From Syntrophales bacterium (lineage in GTDB: Bacteria > Desulfobacterota > Syntrophia > Syntrophales > PHBD01): a DNA stretch of 64,000 nucleotides. This document shows positions 1-8,329 of the stretch, in pieces. Position 1 is the stretch's first letter. Each line of letters starts with the position of its first letter. The notes beneath the pieces are model-generated. The model was not told the DNA's origin and did not search any database. It worked only from the letters and a program-made list of their open reading frames with translations. The stretch is from positions 186,001 through 250,000 of the forward strand of contig DAOSEM010000004.1 in NCBI GenBank assembly GCA_035363115.1, read 5' to 3'. The translations under genes and the position numbers were made by a program.

Positions 1-826
1 GGTACAGGGCCGGCGGCCAGATCCAGTATGTGATCTTCTCCTCCCGGGTGAGCTTGAGGATCTCCACGGGATCCGGGGCGTACTCCATCACGTAGAGGGC
101 ACCCACGGCAAAGCTGGCGATGCACAGGTACATGGCCGCCACGTGGTACAGGGGAATGCCGCCGATGAGGACGTCCTTCTCCGTGACCTTCAGGTCGGCC
201 AGCGCACTCAGGAGGACCATGTAGAAGTTCAGGTGCGAGTTGAGGACTCCCTTCGGAGCCGCCTCTGTCCCGGAGGTGTAGAGAAGGATCGCCGGGTCGT
301 CGTAGTCGATCTCCGCCTCCGGCTCCGTGGCGGGATTCGCCTCACTCCAGAGGTCCTCGATGTTCATCCATCCCGCCGGTGCCTCCTTGCCCCCCAGGTC
401 GATGTACCCGAAGGTACGGACGCTTTTCAGCTCGTCCTGCATGCCGCCGAGCTGGGGGATCAGGGCGTCCTCGACGAAGAAGACCGTTGGCTCCGAGTGG
501 TTGATGATGTACCGGATCTCGTCCCCCTTGAGCATGAAGTTCAGGGGGGTGATGACGGCCCCTAGTTTCATGAGGGCCCACCAGTAGATGACATAATGAT
601 GGCAGTTGTGGGACAGGATGGCCGCCCGGTCGCCTTTGCCGACGCCAAGCTTTGCCAGGCCGTGGGCGCAGCGGTTGACGGCCTCGTTCAGCTCCCGGTA
701 CGTGAAGTTCCGGTCCCGAAAGCGGAGGATCCGGCGGTCGGGGGTGCGGGCCGTCGAGCGGACCAGAATATCGCCGACGGCGGTTCTGCGGATGACATTC
801 TTCTGGAGAGACGAGAGCGTACTCAT
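1..826 (-). CDS. Acyl-CoA synthetase / AMP-dependent ligase (3' part beyond window)
   Basis: Partial gene: the first 275 codons are present and the rest lies left of position 1. The start ATG at 826 follows an AGGAGG-type ribosome site. The protein belongs to the ANL (acyl/aryl-CoA ligase) superfamily, which activates a carboxylic acid with ATP to an acyl-AMP and then to the CoA thioester. The visible N-terminal part has the P-loop-like motif YTSGTEAAPKG (about residues 181-191), and the family region GAVITPLNFMLKGDEIRYII lies upstream of it. The usual second Gly/Thr of YTSGTTG is replaced by Glu-Ala. It is the last visible gene of the catabolic cluster and probably activates that pathway's starting acid, which cannot be named from sequence. 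Confidence 0.85.
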   Translation of the reverse strand, partial: MSTLSSLQKNVIRRTAVGDILVRSTARTPDRRILRFRDRNFTYRELNEAVNRCAHGLAKLGVGKGDRAAILSHNCHHYVIYWWALMKLGAVITPLNFMLKGDEIRYIINHSEPTVFFVEDALIPQLGGMQDELKSVRTFGYIDLGGKEAPAGWMNIEDLWSEANPATEPEAEIDYDDPAILLYTSGTEAAPKGVLNSHLNFYMVLLSALADLKVTEKDVLIGGIPLYHVAAMYLCIASFAVGALYVMEYAPDPVEILKLTREEKITYWIWPPALY

Positions 827-916
827 GGAAAAAGCCTCCTTTTGGCCGAAGTCCCCCCGATAGGGGGCATGGCTGCCCCCCGGGGAAGGCGTTATCTGGG
901 GTTGAGAAACGGAGGC

Positions 917-937
917 AGGGGCCCCGGCGGGGCCCCT
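917..937 (-). terminator. GC-rich hairpin after the acyl-CoA dehydrogenase gene
   Basis: AGGGGCCCC and GGGGCCCCT form a 9-bp perfect stem around a three-base loop, in the gap between the dehydrogenase stop (974) and the ligase start (826). On the minus strand it is followed only by a weak T-rich stretch (GTTTCTC). It may therefore attenuate rather than stop transcription into the ligase gene. Confidence 0.45.
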
Positions 938-973
938 CCTGTCCTGGTTGTCAGGGTTGAATGGAACTGCCGC

Positions 974-2131
974 TCAGGCAGGCTTGTAGCGGTTCAGGCT
1001 GTCCCGGGCGATGAAGGCGCGCTGCATCTCCGAGGTGCCGTAGGCAAGCTCGGCGAAGCGGGCGTCCCGGTACAGGCGCTCCACGGCGGCTCCCTTGACA
1101 TATCCGTGCCCGCCGTGGACCTGCATGGCCAGGTCCGCGATCTTGTTGATGGACTCGCTCGTGAAGAGCTTTGCCGAGGCCGTGAGGATCGGCGCCTCCG
1201 TCTCCTGGTGGTCCGTGCTCCAGGCCGCACGCAAGGTCATCATCCGACCCAGGTCGTTCAGGGTAAACATGACGGCCAGCTTCGCCCCCACGCCCTCGAA
1301 CAGGCCGATGGGTTTCCCGAAGGCCTTCTTCCCCTTCCCGTGTCCCGTGGAGACCTCCATGCAGGCGACTCCGAGGCCCACCGACATGGACGACAGGGAA
1401 ATCTTGATCCACTCGGTGATGCGGCCGAGAAGGGCGTACCCTCCGCCCGCCTCGCCCACGAGCGCGTCCGCGGAAACGGCGCAGCCCGTCAGGCTGATGC
1501 CCGCCGTCGGGGCGCCCCGGAGACCCATCGTCTCCACCGTCTCGCCCACGGCAAGACCGGACGCGCCCTTCTCCACAACGAACAGCGACAGGCCCTTGTC
1601 GAGGCCCGCCTCCCGGTCCGTCCAGGCCAGCACCAGGAAAGCGTCCGCCACGGGGGCGTTCGTCACGAGGTCCTTCGAGCCCGTCAGGACCCACCCGTCC
1701 CCCTTCTTCTCCGCCTTCGTCACCATGCCCGAGAGATCCGAACCGGCGTCCGCCTCTGTGCACGCCAGCGCCCCGATGAACTCGCCGGCGGCGATGCCCG
1801 GCAGGTATCGTGTCTTCTGCGCCTGGGACCCGAAGCATTGAATCGCCATCCCGAAGGCCGTCCCCGAAGACATGGCCGCCAGGAACGTGGCCGGGCACGC
1901 CTTCGCCAACTCTTCGCCCGCCACGCACTGGCTGACGAAGTCCGCTTTCAGAAGGAGGTCGAAATACCCCGCCCCCGCCAGCTTCCTGAACCGGGCCCGG
2001 AGCATCTCCGGGACCTTGTCTGGCGCGGCCGCATCCAGCTCCGCCGCGGCGGGTGCGATCTCGGCCCTGCAGAACGCTACCATCCGCCCCTGCAGGTCTT
2101 TCTGTTCATTGGTCAGTTCGTAATCGATCAT
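974..2131 (-). CDS. Acyl-CoA dehydrogenase (paired, copy 1)
   Basis: Flavin-dependent acyl-CoA dehydrogenase of 385 aa, normal family length, with N-terminal helical, middle beta and C-terminal helical domains. The FAD/substrate signature ACTEADAGSDLSGM (about residues 131-144) and the C-terminal segment VHGGHGYVKGAAVERLYRDAR are clear. The residue before the C-terminal GTSEM is Tyr, where medium-chain enzymes carry the catalytic Glu. Catalysis may therefore use another residue or depend on a partner subunit. The ATG follows GGAGGTGAAGG, and the gene begins 15 bp after the second dehydrogenase, so co-transcription and a heteromeric enzyme are plausible. The expected reaction is alpha,beta-desaturation of an acyl-CoA with electrons passed to ETF. 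Confidence 0.9.
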   Translation of the reverse strand: MIDYELTNEQKDLQGRMVAFCRAEIAPAAAELDAAAPDKVPEMLRARFRKLAGAGYFDLLLKADFVSQCVAGEELAKACPATFLAAMSSGTAFGMAIQCFGSQAQKTRYLPGIAAGEFIGALACTEADAGSDLSGMVTKAEKKGDGWVLTGSKDLVTNAPVADAFLVLAWTDREAGLDKGLSLFVVEKGASGLAVGETVETMGLRGAPTAGISLTGCAVSADALVGEAGGGYALLGRITEWIKISLSSMSVGLGVACMEVSTGHGKGKKAFGKPIGLFEGVGAKLAVMFTLNDLGRMMTLRAAWSTDHQETEAPILTASAKLFTSESINKIADLAMQVHGGHGYVKGAAVERLYRDARFAELAYGTSEMQRAFIARDSLNRYKPA

Positions 2132-2146
2132 GATCCTTCACCTCCC

Positions 2147-3295
2147 TCACATCATCATGAAGCGGGCGACGATCATGCGCATGATGTCGGATGTCCCGCC
2201 GCCGAGCTGCCCCAGCTTCGCATCCCGCATGCCCCGCTCCACCGGGTACTCGTGAATGTACCCGTACCCGCCGAACAGATCGACGGCTGCCGAGCACATC
2301 TCGAATCCCTTGTCGCCCACGTACATCTTGTTGACCGAGGCCAGGAGAGGATTCAGCATCACCCCGTTGTCCTTCGAGGCCGCCACGCGGTATACCGCCA
2401 GACGCGCCGCCTCCAGGAACACCCGCATGTCGGCGATCCGGTTCTGGATTGACTGGAACTCGCCGATCGTCTTGCCGAAGGCCCGACGCTCGTTGGCATA
2501 GCGGGCGCAGTTCTCGATCATGAACATACCGCCCCCCAGGAAGGGGGAAAGCAGCGTGCTCCGGTCCCACTCCACGCCGCCCAGGGCGATCCGCCAGCCG
2601 GCGCCCTCGCCGCCCAGGATGTTCTCCGCAGGGACTTCACAGTCCTCCATGAAGACCTCCGAGGTCGTCGAGCACTTGCAGCCCATCTTGTGCATCGGCT
2701 TCCCCGTCGAGAGACCCGGAGTGCCCGCGTCCACGATGAACGTCGTGATTCCCTTGTGCCTCTTCGACTTGTCCAGCGTCGCGAAGATCACGAACACCTT
2801 CGCCAGCGGGGCGTTGGTGATGAAGGTCTTCGAGCCGTTGAGGATGTATTTGTCCCCCTTCTTCACGGCCGTCGTCGCCAGCGCCGCCGCGTCGGATCCG
2901 CTGCCCGGCTCCGTCAGCCCCATGCAGCCGATGTCCTCGCCCGTCGCCAGGCCCGGCAGGTACTTCTTCTTCTGCTCTTCCGTGCCGTGCTCCATGATGT
3001 TCGCGCCGCACAGGTACGTGTGGGCTCCCAGCGCCAGCGTGTGGCCGCCGTCGAGGCCGGCATGGCCCATGGCCTCGCCGGCCAGGCAGCAGGTGGTGAA
3101 GTCCGCTCCCGATCCGCCGTACTCCTCCGGGAACGGAAGACCCAGGAGCCCCATGGAGCCCAGCTTTTTCCAGACTTCCATGCTGAACTCCCCTTCACGG
3201 TCCGCCGCCTCGCACAGGGGAGCCACCTCCTCCTTACAGTAGCGGTAGATCGTGTCGCGGAACATCCGCTGTTCGTCGGTAAACGTAAAATCCAT
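2147..3295 (-). CDS. Acyl-CoA dehydrogenase (paired, copy 2)
   Basis: Second flavin-dependent acyl-CoA dehydrogenase, 382 aa. It shows the CMGLTEPGSGSDAAAL signature, the FITNAPLAKVF segment and the C-terminal LFGGYGYIHEYPVERGMRDAK region. The position of the medium-chain catalytic Glu is Gly (LGGGTSDI). A carboxylate, Asp in GVEWDR, lies near the alternative Glu position used by isovaleryl-type enzymes and might be the base. The gene lies directly upstream of the other dehydrogenase and downstream of BKACE on the same strand. Tandem non-identical dehydrogenases that make heterotetramers are known in steroid side-chain degradation (ChsE1/ChsE2), and this pair could work the same way. Confidence 0.9.
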   Translation of the reverse strand: MDFTFTDEQRMFRDTIYRYCKEEVAPLCEAADREGEFSMEVWKKLGSMGLLGLPFPEEYGGSGADFTTCCLAGEAMGHAGLDGGHTLALGAHTYLCGANIMEHGTEEQKKKYLPGLATGEDIGCMGLTEPGSGSDAAALATTAVKKGDKYILNGSKTFITNAPLAKVFVIFATLDKSKRHKGITTFIVDAGTPGLSTGKPMHKMGCKCSTTSEVFMEDCEVPAENILGGEGAGWRIALGGVEWDRSTLLSPFLGGGMFMIENCARYANERRAFGKTIGEFQSIQNRIADMRVFLEAARLAVYRVAASKDNGVMLNPLLASVNKMYVGDKGFEMCSAAVDLFGGYGYIHEYPVERGMRDAKLGQLGGGTSDIMRMIVARFMMM

Positions 3296-3311
3296 CTATG
3301 TGACCCTCCCT

Positions 3312-4181
3312 TCAGGCCTTGCGAATGCCCATGATTGCCCTCGCCTCCGCGGGCGTGGCGGGTGTCCGGTTCAGGGAGGCGGCGACCTTCACGCACCACT
3401 CCACCTGCTCCCAGCTCCCCTTGGCCAGTTCACCGTTGGGCATCCGGGTGTTGTCCTCCATGCCGACCCGCATGTTGCCGCCCATGAGGCAGGACATGAC
3501 GTTGGCGGGGAACTGCTCGTTGCCCACGGCGCAGGTCGTGAAGTTGGCTGTCGCCGGGATGGCGTTGACCATGGAGATGAACACGTCGGGGCGGAACTTC
3601 TGGCCGCCGACGACGCCCCACACGAAGTTGAAGTTCATGGGCTCCGTGAAGAAGCCCTGCTTGGCGATCAGGAGCGTGTTGTCGATGCCGCCGATGTCGT
3701 AGCACTCGATCTCCGGCTTCACGCCGTTGGACTCGAAGGCCTTGCCGAAGTCCTGGAGCATGGTGAACGTGTTGTCGAAGACGTAGTCGAAGAAGATCTG
3801 TCCGGTGTGGCGGTCGACGATGCTGAAGTTCATGCTGTTGGTGTTGTACGAGGCCATCTCCGGCTTGACCGCCACGATCTGGGCCAGCCGCTGTTCCGGC
3901 GTCTTGAAGATGCCGACGGCGGAGCTCAGGCAGACGAGCAGCTCGGGGCAGCGGGCCTTGATGGCGTCGTGCACGGCCCTGATGCGGTCGATCTCGTGGG
4001 TCGGCTGGCCGTCGTCCGTTCTTGCATGGACGTGGACCATGGCGGCCCCGGACTGGTAGCACTTGTACGCTTCCTCGGCGAACTCCTCGACCGTGTAGGG
4101 CACGCTGGGGTTGTTGTTCTTCATGGTCGCGGCCCCGGTGAGAGCCGCCGTGATGATGACCTTCTTTTCATCCTTGGCCAT
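3312..4181 (-). CDS. BKACE-family beta-keto acid cleavage enzyme (DUF849)
   Basis: 289 aa, matching the 3-keto-5-aminohexanoate cleavage enzyme family, a zinc TIM-barrel that condenses a beta-keto acid with acetyl-CoA to give acetoacetate and a new CoA thioester. The opening KVIITAALTGA and the metal-binding MVHVHARTDDGQ (His-X-His, about residues 47-49) are seen, followed by the conserved ICLS-like segment LLVCLSSAVG. The start ATG follows AAGGAGGTATCACC. Family members accept many different beta-keto acids. Here the gene sits between a DUF35 protein and acyl-CoA dehydrogenases, so it probably handles a free beta-keto acid from the same pathway. Confidence 0.88.
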   Translation of the reverse strand: MAKDEKKVIITAALTGAATMKNNNPSVPYTVEEFAEEAYKCYQSGAAMVHVHARTDDGQPTHEIDRIRAVHDAIKARCPELLVCLSSAVGIFKTPEQRLAQIVAVKPEMASYNTNSMNFSIVDRHTGQIFFDYVFDNTFTMLQDFGKAFESNGVKPEIECYDIGGIDNTLLIAKQGFFTEPMNFNFVWGVVGGQKFRPDVFISMVNAIPATANFTTCAVGNEQFPANVMSCLMGGNMRVGMEDNTRMPNGELAKGSWEQVEWCVKVAASLNRTPATPAEARAIMGIRKA

Positions 4182-4243
4182 GGTGATACCTCCTTATGGG
4201 TATTTGTTTTGTTATCGTCCAGGTGGATCCCTATGGCCGCGTC

Positions 4244-4708
4244 TCAGGCGGGCTCGAAGTGATCCAGCTGCATCAGGGTGTTGACGGGCCCCTCGGCGAA
4301 GACGGCCTTCACCTTCATGCCCACGTATACGTCCAGCGGATCCACATCGGCCACGATGTGGGTGAGCGGCGTGTCGGCCCCGTCCAGCTTGATCTGCCCC
4401 AGGATGTACGGTGCCTTCCGGGGAAGATGCTTGTCGTTGTAGTTGACGATGGTGTAGTTGACGAGTTCCCCCGTCGTGCCAACGTCCACCCAGTTGTCGG
4501 CGATCTTCGCCCCGCACTTGTTGCAGTATTCCCGGGGCGGGATGTAGGTGATGCCGCACGTTTCGCACTTGAGGCCCGTAATCTTCTTCTTGTCCCTCAT
4601 GGCGATGATCCACTTCGAGCCGATCCGTCCCACGAAGTACTGGTTGGGCAGGGCCATCCTCGCCTCGATGACGAAGCAGTCTTTTATATTTTCACTTGTG
4701 CAGGTCAT
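4244..4708 (-). CDS. DUF35 zinc-ribbon/OB-fold acyl-CoA-associated protein
   Basis: 154 aa when started at ATG 4708, which has GGAGAGGAG upstream. An upstream in-frame ATG at 4759 lies inside the preceding gene and is less likely. A rubredoxin-like zinc ribbon (CETC...CNKC, CX2C-X12-CX2C spacing) precedes an OB-fold. DUF35 proteins bind CoA or acyl groups and act as obligatory partners of thiolase-fold enzymes, for example in archaeal HMG-CoA synthesis, BbsA with BbsB, and with the Ltp2 aldolase. It is a good candidate partner for one of the two thiolase-like proteins encoded upstream in this operon. Confidence 0.85.
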   Translation of the reverse strand: MTCTSENIKDCFVIEARMALPNQYFVGRIGSKWIIAMRDKKKITGLKCETCGITYIPPREYCNKCGAKIADNWVDVGTTGELVNYTIVNYNDKHLPRKAPYILGQIKLDGADTPLTHIVADVDPLDVYVGMKVKAVFAEGPVNTLMQLDHFEPA

Positions 4709-4727
4709 GATCCGATTCTCCTCTCCC

Positions 4728-5897
4728 TTAGTCGATGATTTCAAAATGGAGGATGTCACGGAAGCTGCCCGTGGGCTTCTCCGCCCAGACGGGCCGTACC
4801 CTCGATCCGATCTTCAGCTTCGAGAGGTCCTTTCGGTTGATCTCGAAGGCGAAGGCTTCCTCCGGGGTGGCATTTTCCAGCATGATCCAGGCGCAGGCGT
4901 AAGGGGTGTCCCGCACTTCGCCGGTGAGGGGATCGGGGCTGGCAAAATACACCAGGTCGAAGTTCGTGACGTACCCTTCCGGTCCCAGCTCCACGTAGTC
5001 GGTGGTGCGTACGTGGCAGAACTGGCAGATCTCCTGGGGGAGGATCAGGGTCCGCTTGCAGAGGGGACAGACGCTGGCGAGGAGCTTCTTGTCCCGAAGC
5101 CCGGCGAACCACTTGCCCATGACGGGGCCCGTGGCGAAGCGCTGGTTGATGGAGGTGACCACCTTCAGGGAAAGCAGTTCCTCCGCCTCCTCGGCATTGG
5201 GATCCACGTACTTGTCGAAATACTTGCCGGTGGCGGCGGCGGCCATCATGTCGCCGTCGATCCGGACCTTTCCGGAGGTGAAGGCGGAGGCGCCGTCGAT
5301 TGTTCCGGTCATCATGCCGACATAGGTGGCGGCCTCCATGGTCATTTTCACGGCCAGGTCCGCATCGAGACCTTCCTTGAGGGTGCACGTCCCGTCGGTG
5401 ATGGTGATGGTGAACTGCCCGCCGCCTTCGCCCGTCAGGTCATACCCGTATTTCAGCGTTACGCCCGCCGCCTTGTCAGGACGGAAACGGTCTCCGATGG
5501 CGGAGAGGATTCCCCGGGCGGTGACTTCCGTCTTTTTCTCCGGCACGGTGTACTGCACGAAGATCTGGGGCAGGAGCGTCATCAGCATCCGTGTGTCGCC
5601 GACGACCCTCATCTTGCCCTGGGAGAGGGCGTCGATGGCGCCGATCTTCTGCAGGGTGACGCCGATGAACGTCTCCGCGTCGGAGGCGGTGATCGTTGCC
5701 GTGCACGGTCCGAGGTCGCCCTCGACGGTCTCGATTTTGGCGGTCTGATCCTTGACGGTGAGCTTCCATTTTCCCCCGCCCTCGCCGCCGCAATCGTACC
5801 CGATGACGACGTCCACGCCCTTGGACGCCTCGGGTTTGAAGCGCTTGGGCATCGTATTGAAGATATCCGCTACGGTGGTTCCGAAGAATTCAGCCAT
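4728..5897 (-). CDS. SCP2-SCP2-DUF35 fusion protein
   Basis: 389 aa from ATG 5897, which follows GGAGG with a 6-base gap; a TTG two codons upstream is ignored. Residues about 1-115 and 125-240 are two tandem SCP2 sterol-carrier domains that resemble each other, with shared features such as GYDCGGEGGGKW versus GYDLTGEGGGQF and GKMRVVGDTRMLM versus GKVRIDGDMMAAA. Residues about 260-389 are a DUF35 unit with zinc ribbon CPLC...CQFC and an OB-fold. SCP2 domains bind lipids and fatty acyl-CoAs, and DUF35 binds acyl-CoA and docks thiolase-fold enzymes. The fusion may therefore deliver a hydrophobic acyl-CoA to the neighbouring thiolase-like proteins. I do not recognise this exact architecture as a characterised protein. 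Confidence 0.85.
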   Translation of the reverse strand: MAEFFGTTVADIFNTMPKRFKPEASKGVDVVIGYDCGGEGGGKWKLTVKDQTAKIETVEGDLGPCTATITASDAETFIGVTLQKIGAIDALSQGKMRVVGDTRMLMTLLPQIFVQYTVPEKKTEVTARGILSAIGDRFRPDKAAGVTLKYGYDLTGEGGGQFTITITDGTCTLKEGLDADLAVKMTMEAATYVGMMTGTIDGASAFTSGKVRIDGDMMAAAATGKYFDKYVDPNAEEAEELLSLKVVTSINQRFATGPVMGKWFAGLRDKKLLASVCPLCKRTLILPQEICQFCHVRTTDYVELGPEGYVTNFDLVYFASPDPLTGEVRDTPYACAWIMLENATPEEAFAFEINRKDLSKLKIGSRVRPVWAEKPTGSFRDILHFEIID

Positions 5898-5907
5898 GGT
5901 CAACCTC

Positions 5908-7104
5908 CTACCAGTTCAATTCTTTTTCGAGCATAAGCATAACGGTCCACAGGGTGCCGCCGAACCCGGAGGCCAGGGCATGGCGGACCTCCTTCTTGAT
6001 CTGGTGGCCGCCGGCGTCTCCCCGGATCTGAAGGGCCGCCTCGGCGGGACGGAGCATGGCCGTGGCGCCGATGGGATTGCTGGCGATGACGCCTCCCGAG
6101 GGATTGACCGGGAGCTTGCCGTCCATGTCGAATTCGCCGGCTTCCATGAGCTTCAGAACCTCGTCATCCTTGAGGAGCAGGAATTCCCGGAGCCAGTCGA
6201 GGCCCCAGTAGGCGGACGGATCGTACATCTCGAAGACGTCGAAGTATTCCAGCGGGTTTTCAATGCCGTTTCGCTTGAAGAGCTTCTCCGCACAGTCGCG
6301 GTGGGTGCTCTTGGGTTTCTTCGCGCCGTACAGGTTGGACATGTTTTCCCCCCGGTGGGAGGTTTCATGATCCCGGATCCAGACGGGCGGCTTGGCGGTT
6401 CCCTTCTTCACCCGATCCTCGCTGGTGAGGATCATGGCGCAGGCCCCGTCGGACTGGGAGCACATGTGGATCAGCCGGAGCTCGCCGACGAGCTGGGGAG
6501 ACGTCTCCATCAGGGTCTCCAGCTGGTCGTACTCGAGACCGAGGCGTCGGTGCGCCCGCTCGTTCAACATGGCGTGCTTGTCGATCATGATCCGGTACTT
6601 CATGGCGGCCCGGAGAACCCGCTCTTTCCCGAACTCCTTGATCATTTCCGTGGCCGTGGTGGATGTGAGCGCTCCCGTCTGGAGGTTGCGGAACCAGAGG
6701 GGGTCGGCCATGTTCGTGATGCCGCCGGTGGTGTTCCCTTCCTGGAGCTTCTCGAAGCCGAGGCACAGGACGTTGTCGTACTGGCCGGAGGCCACGAGGC
6801 TGTCGGACGCGCAGACCAGGGTGGCCCCGACAGTGCCGCCCGTGGTGATCCGGTACTCATCCTTTCCGTAGGACCCGCAGCCCAGGGCATGCCACATGTC
6901 CGGCTGGAACTGCATCTCGAAGAGCTCCATGTTGCCGTGGACGATGCAGTCGATATCGTCAAGCGTCATGTTGGCGTCCGCCAGGGCGTTGCGCACCGCC
7001 TCGGAGACCATTTCCACCTGGTTCTGGTCTTCCTTGTGGCTGGACAGGGTCGTCTGGCCGATCCCGATAATGGCTACATTTCTGTTTTTTATGTGTTTTT
7101 TCAT
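5908..7104 (-). CDS. Thiolase-like protein of SCPx/lipid-transfer type, canonical Cys absent
   Basis: 398 aa with thiolase fold. The canonical catalytic residues are missing. The N-terminal nucleophile segment reads ITTGGTVGAT (residues about 86-95) with no Cys, the usual GHP motif is SNPIGATA, and the C-terminal CxGG motif is ASGFGG. The acid/base segment is EMYDPSAY, with Tyr where classical enzymes have His. Loss of these residues is known in Ltp2-type retro-aldolases, which need a DUF35 partner. It is encoded four codons before the SCP2-SCP2-DUF35 gene. Thiolytic cleavage is therefore doubtful, and carbon-carbon lyase or non-catalytic subunit roles are more likely. The start ATG is followed by an unusually A-rich stretch. 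Confidence 0.85.
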   Translation of the reverse strand: MKKHIKNRNVAIIGIGQTTLSSHKEDQNQVEMVSEAVRNALADANMTLDDIDCIVHGNMELFEMQFQPDMWHALGCGSYGKDEYRITTGGTVGATLVCASDSLVASGQYDNVLCLGFEKLQEGNTTGGITNMADPLWFRNLQTGALTSTTATEMIKEFGKERVLRAAMKYRIMIDKHAMLNERAHRRLGLEYDQLETLMETSPQLVGELRLIHMCSQSDGACAMILTSEDRVKKGTAKPPVWIRDHETSHRGENMSNLYGAKKPKSTHRDCAEKLFKRNGIENPLEYFDVFEMYDPSAYWGLDWLREFLLLKDDEVLKLMEAGEFDMDGKLPVNPSGGVIASNPIGATAMLRPAEAALQIRGDAGGHQIKKEVRHALASGFGGTLWTVMLMLEKELNW

Positions 7105-7116
7105 GATGCCTGCTCC

Positions 7117-8262
7117 TTACGCTTCGAGAATGAGAACGGAGTGGAACTGGCCGGCGGGCCCGTTGGTCGAGTGGGCCACGGCGCATTTCGCGTCCGGAAC
7201 CTGGCGGTCGCCGGCGCCGCCCTGAAGCTGGAGAGTCGCCTCGGCGGCCCGGTAGAGGCCGGCGATAATGAGCGGGTTCCCCGCCAGGGTTCCGCCGGAG
7301 AGGTTGACCCGATGCTTCCCGGGGCCGCCTTCGGCGATGAAGCGTCCGCCTTCTCCCTCTCCGCAGAAGCCCAGTCCTTCCATCCACATGGGCTGCTGGT
7401 AGGCGTAGCAGTCCATGACCTCGACCACGTCGGCGGCCTTTTTCAGGTCCTGGATGCCGGCTTTCCGGCAGGCGTTCGCGGTGGCCTTCTTGAGGGCGAA
7501 GTTGCTGGTCAGATCCCGGTCACCGAAAAAGAAGGTGTCCATGCAGTTGGCGAATCCGGTGATCCATACCGGATTGTCGGTGAATTCCTTCGCCCGCTCC
7601 TCCGAGGCCAGGAGCAGTCCCACGGCACCGTCGGAGACGGGGTAGGCGTGGAGCTGGCGGATGGGATCGCACAGCATGGGCGAGGACTTGACTTTCCCCG
7701 CCGGAATGGCTTCCTGCGCATTGGCGTAGGGGTTCTTGACGGCCCACTGGCGGCTTCGGACCACGATCTCGGCGAGCTGGTCGTCCGTGAGGCCGCTCTT
7801 TTTCATGTAGGCCCGCGCCTGCAGACCGGCGGCGTTCAGGTAATCCAGGCCCGTGGCCCGGCCGTAGAAGGGATCGAAGCCGCAATTCGTGATCATGTTG
7901 CGGCTCTCGCCCTGGGATTCCTTGCAGTGCCCCATGATCAGGACTAGATCCTTGTGCCCCGAGAGGATGATGGCGTTGGCGTAGCCGATGGCATTGAGGC
8001 CTTCCTGGGCCATCTTTTCTTCCGCGAGATACTGCCCACCGATGACGTCCGTGACGCCGTTGTTCGAGATGGTCCGGGCATCGAAGAAATCGTCGGAGGT
8101 GCTGACGATCATTTCCACGCCGCCTTCTCCGTATTTGAATCCTGTCTGCCCCTGAAGATCCTCCAGTACGTCCAGAAGCATGTTCTGAAAACGCCTGTAC
8201 CAGAGGTCCGGTTCGTTCTTGTGCTGGGCAACCGCACAAATCGCTACCCGCTTTGTTGCCAT
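7117..8262 (-). CDS. Thiolase-like protein, canonical Cys absent (partner of the downstream copy)
   Basis: 381 aa, a divergent thiolase-fold protein. The nucleophile region (QEGLNAIGYA, about 86-95) has no Cys, the GHP motif is replaced by GTLAGNPLI, and the C-terminal CxGG is HSTNGPAGQ. The gene is followed after 12 bp by a second, different thiolase-like gene. Thiolase superfamily proteins act as homo- or heterodimers of dimers, so the two could form a heteromer. It begins the tight part of the operon: the ATG at 8262 follows AAGGAAGGAGACG. An active-site role cannot be assigned. It could be a degenerate scaffold subunit or an aldolase. Confidence 0.8.
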   Translation of the reverse strand: MATKRVAICAVAQHKNEPDLWYRRFQNMLLDVLEDLQGQTGFKYGEGGVEMIVSTSDDFFDARTISNNGVTDVIGGQYLAEEKMAQEGLNAIGYANAIILSGHKDLVLIMGHCKESQGESRNMITNCGFDPFYGRATGLDYLNAAGLQARAYMKKSGLTDDQLAEIVVRSRQWAVKNPYANAQEAIPAGKVKSSPMLCDPIRQLHAYPVSDGAVGLLLASEERAKEFTDNPVWITGFANCMDTFFFGDRDLTSNFALKKATANACRKAGIQDLKKAADVVEVMDCYAYQQPMWMEGLGFCGEGEGGRFIAEGGPGKHRVNLSGGTLAGNPLIIAGLYRAAEATLQLQGGAGDRQVPDAKCAVAHSTNGPAGQFHSVLILEA

Positions 8263-8329
8263 AGAACGTCTCCTTCCTTAATATGGTTCTGAATCGTATC
8301 GCGGCGCGGGGTCCGTCCCGGCCGCAGTC

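Noticed and set aside
596..2452. An open frame of about 620 codons on the plus strand opposite the ligase and acyl-CoA dehydrogenase genes.
   Set aside because: Composition typical of a shadow frame; both minus-strand genes have intact family signatures.
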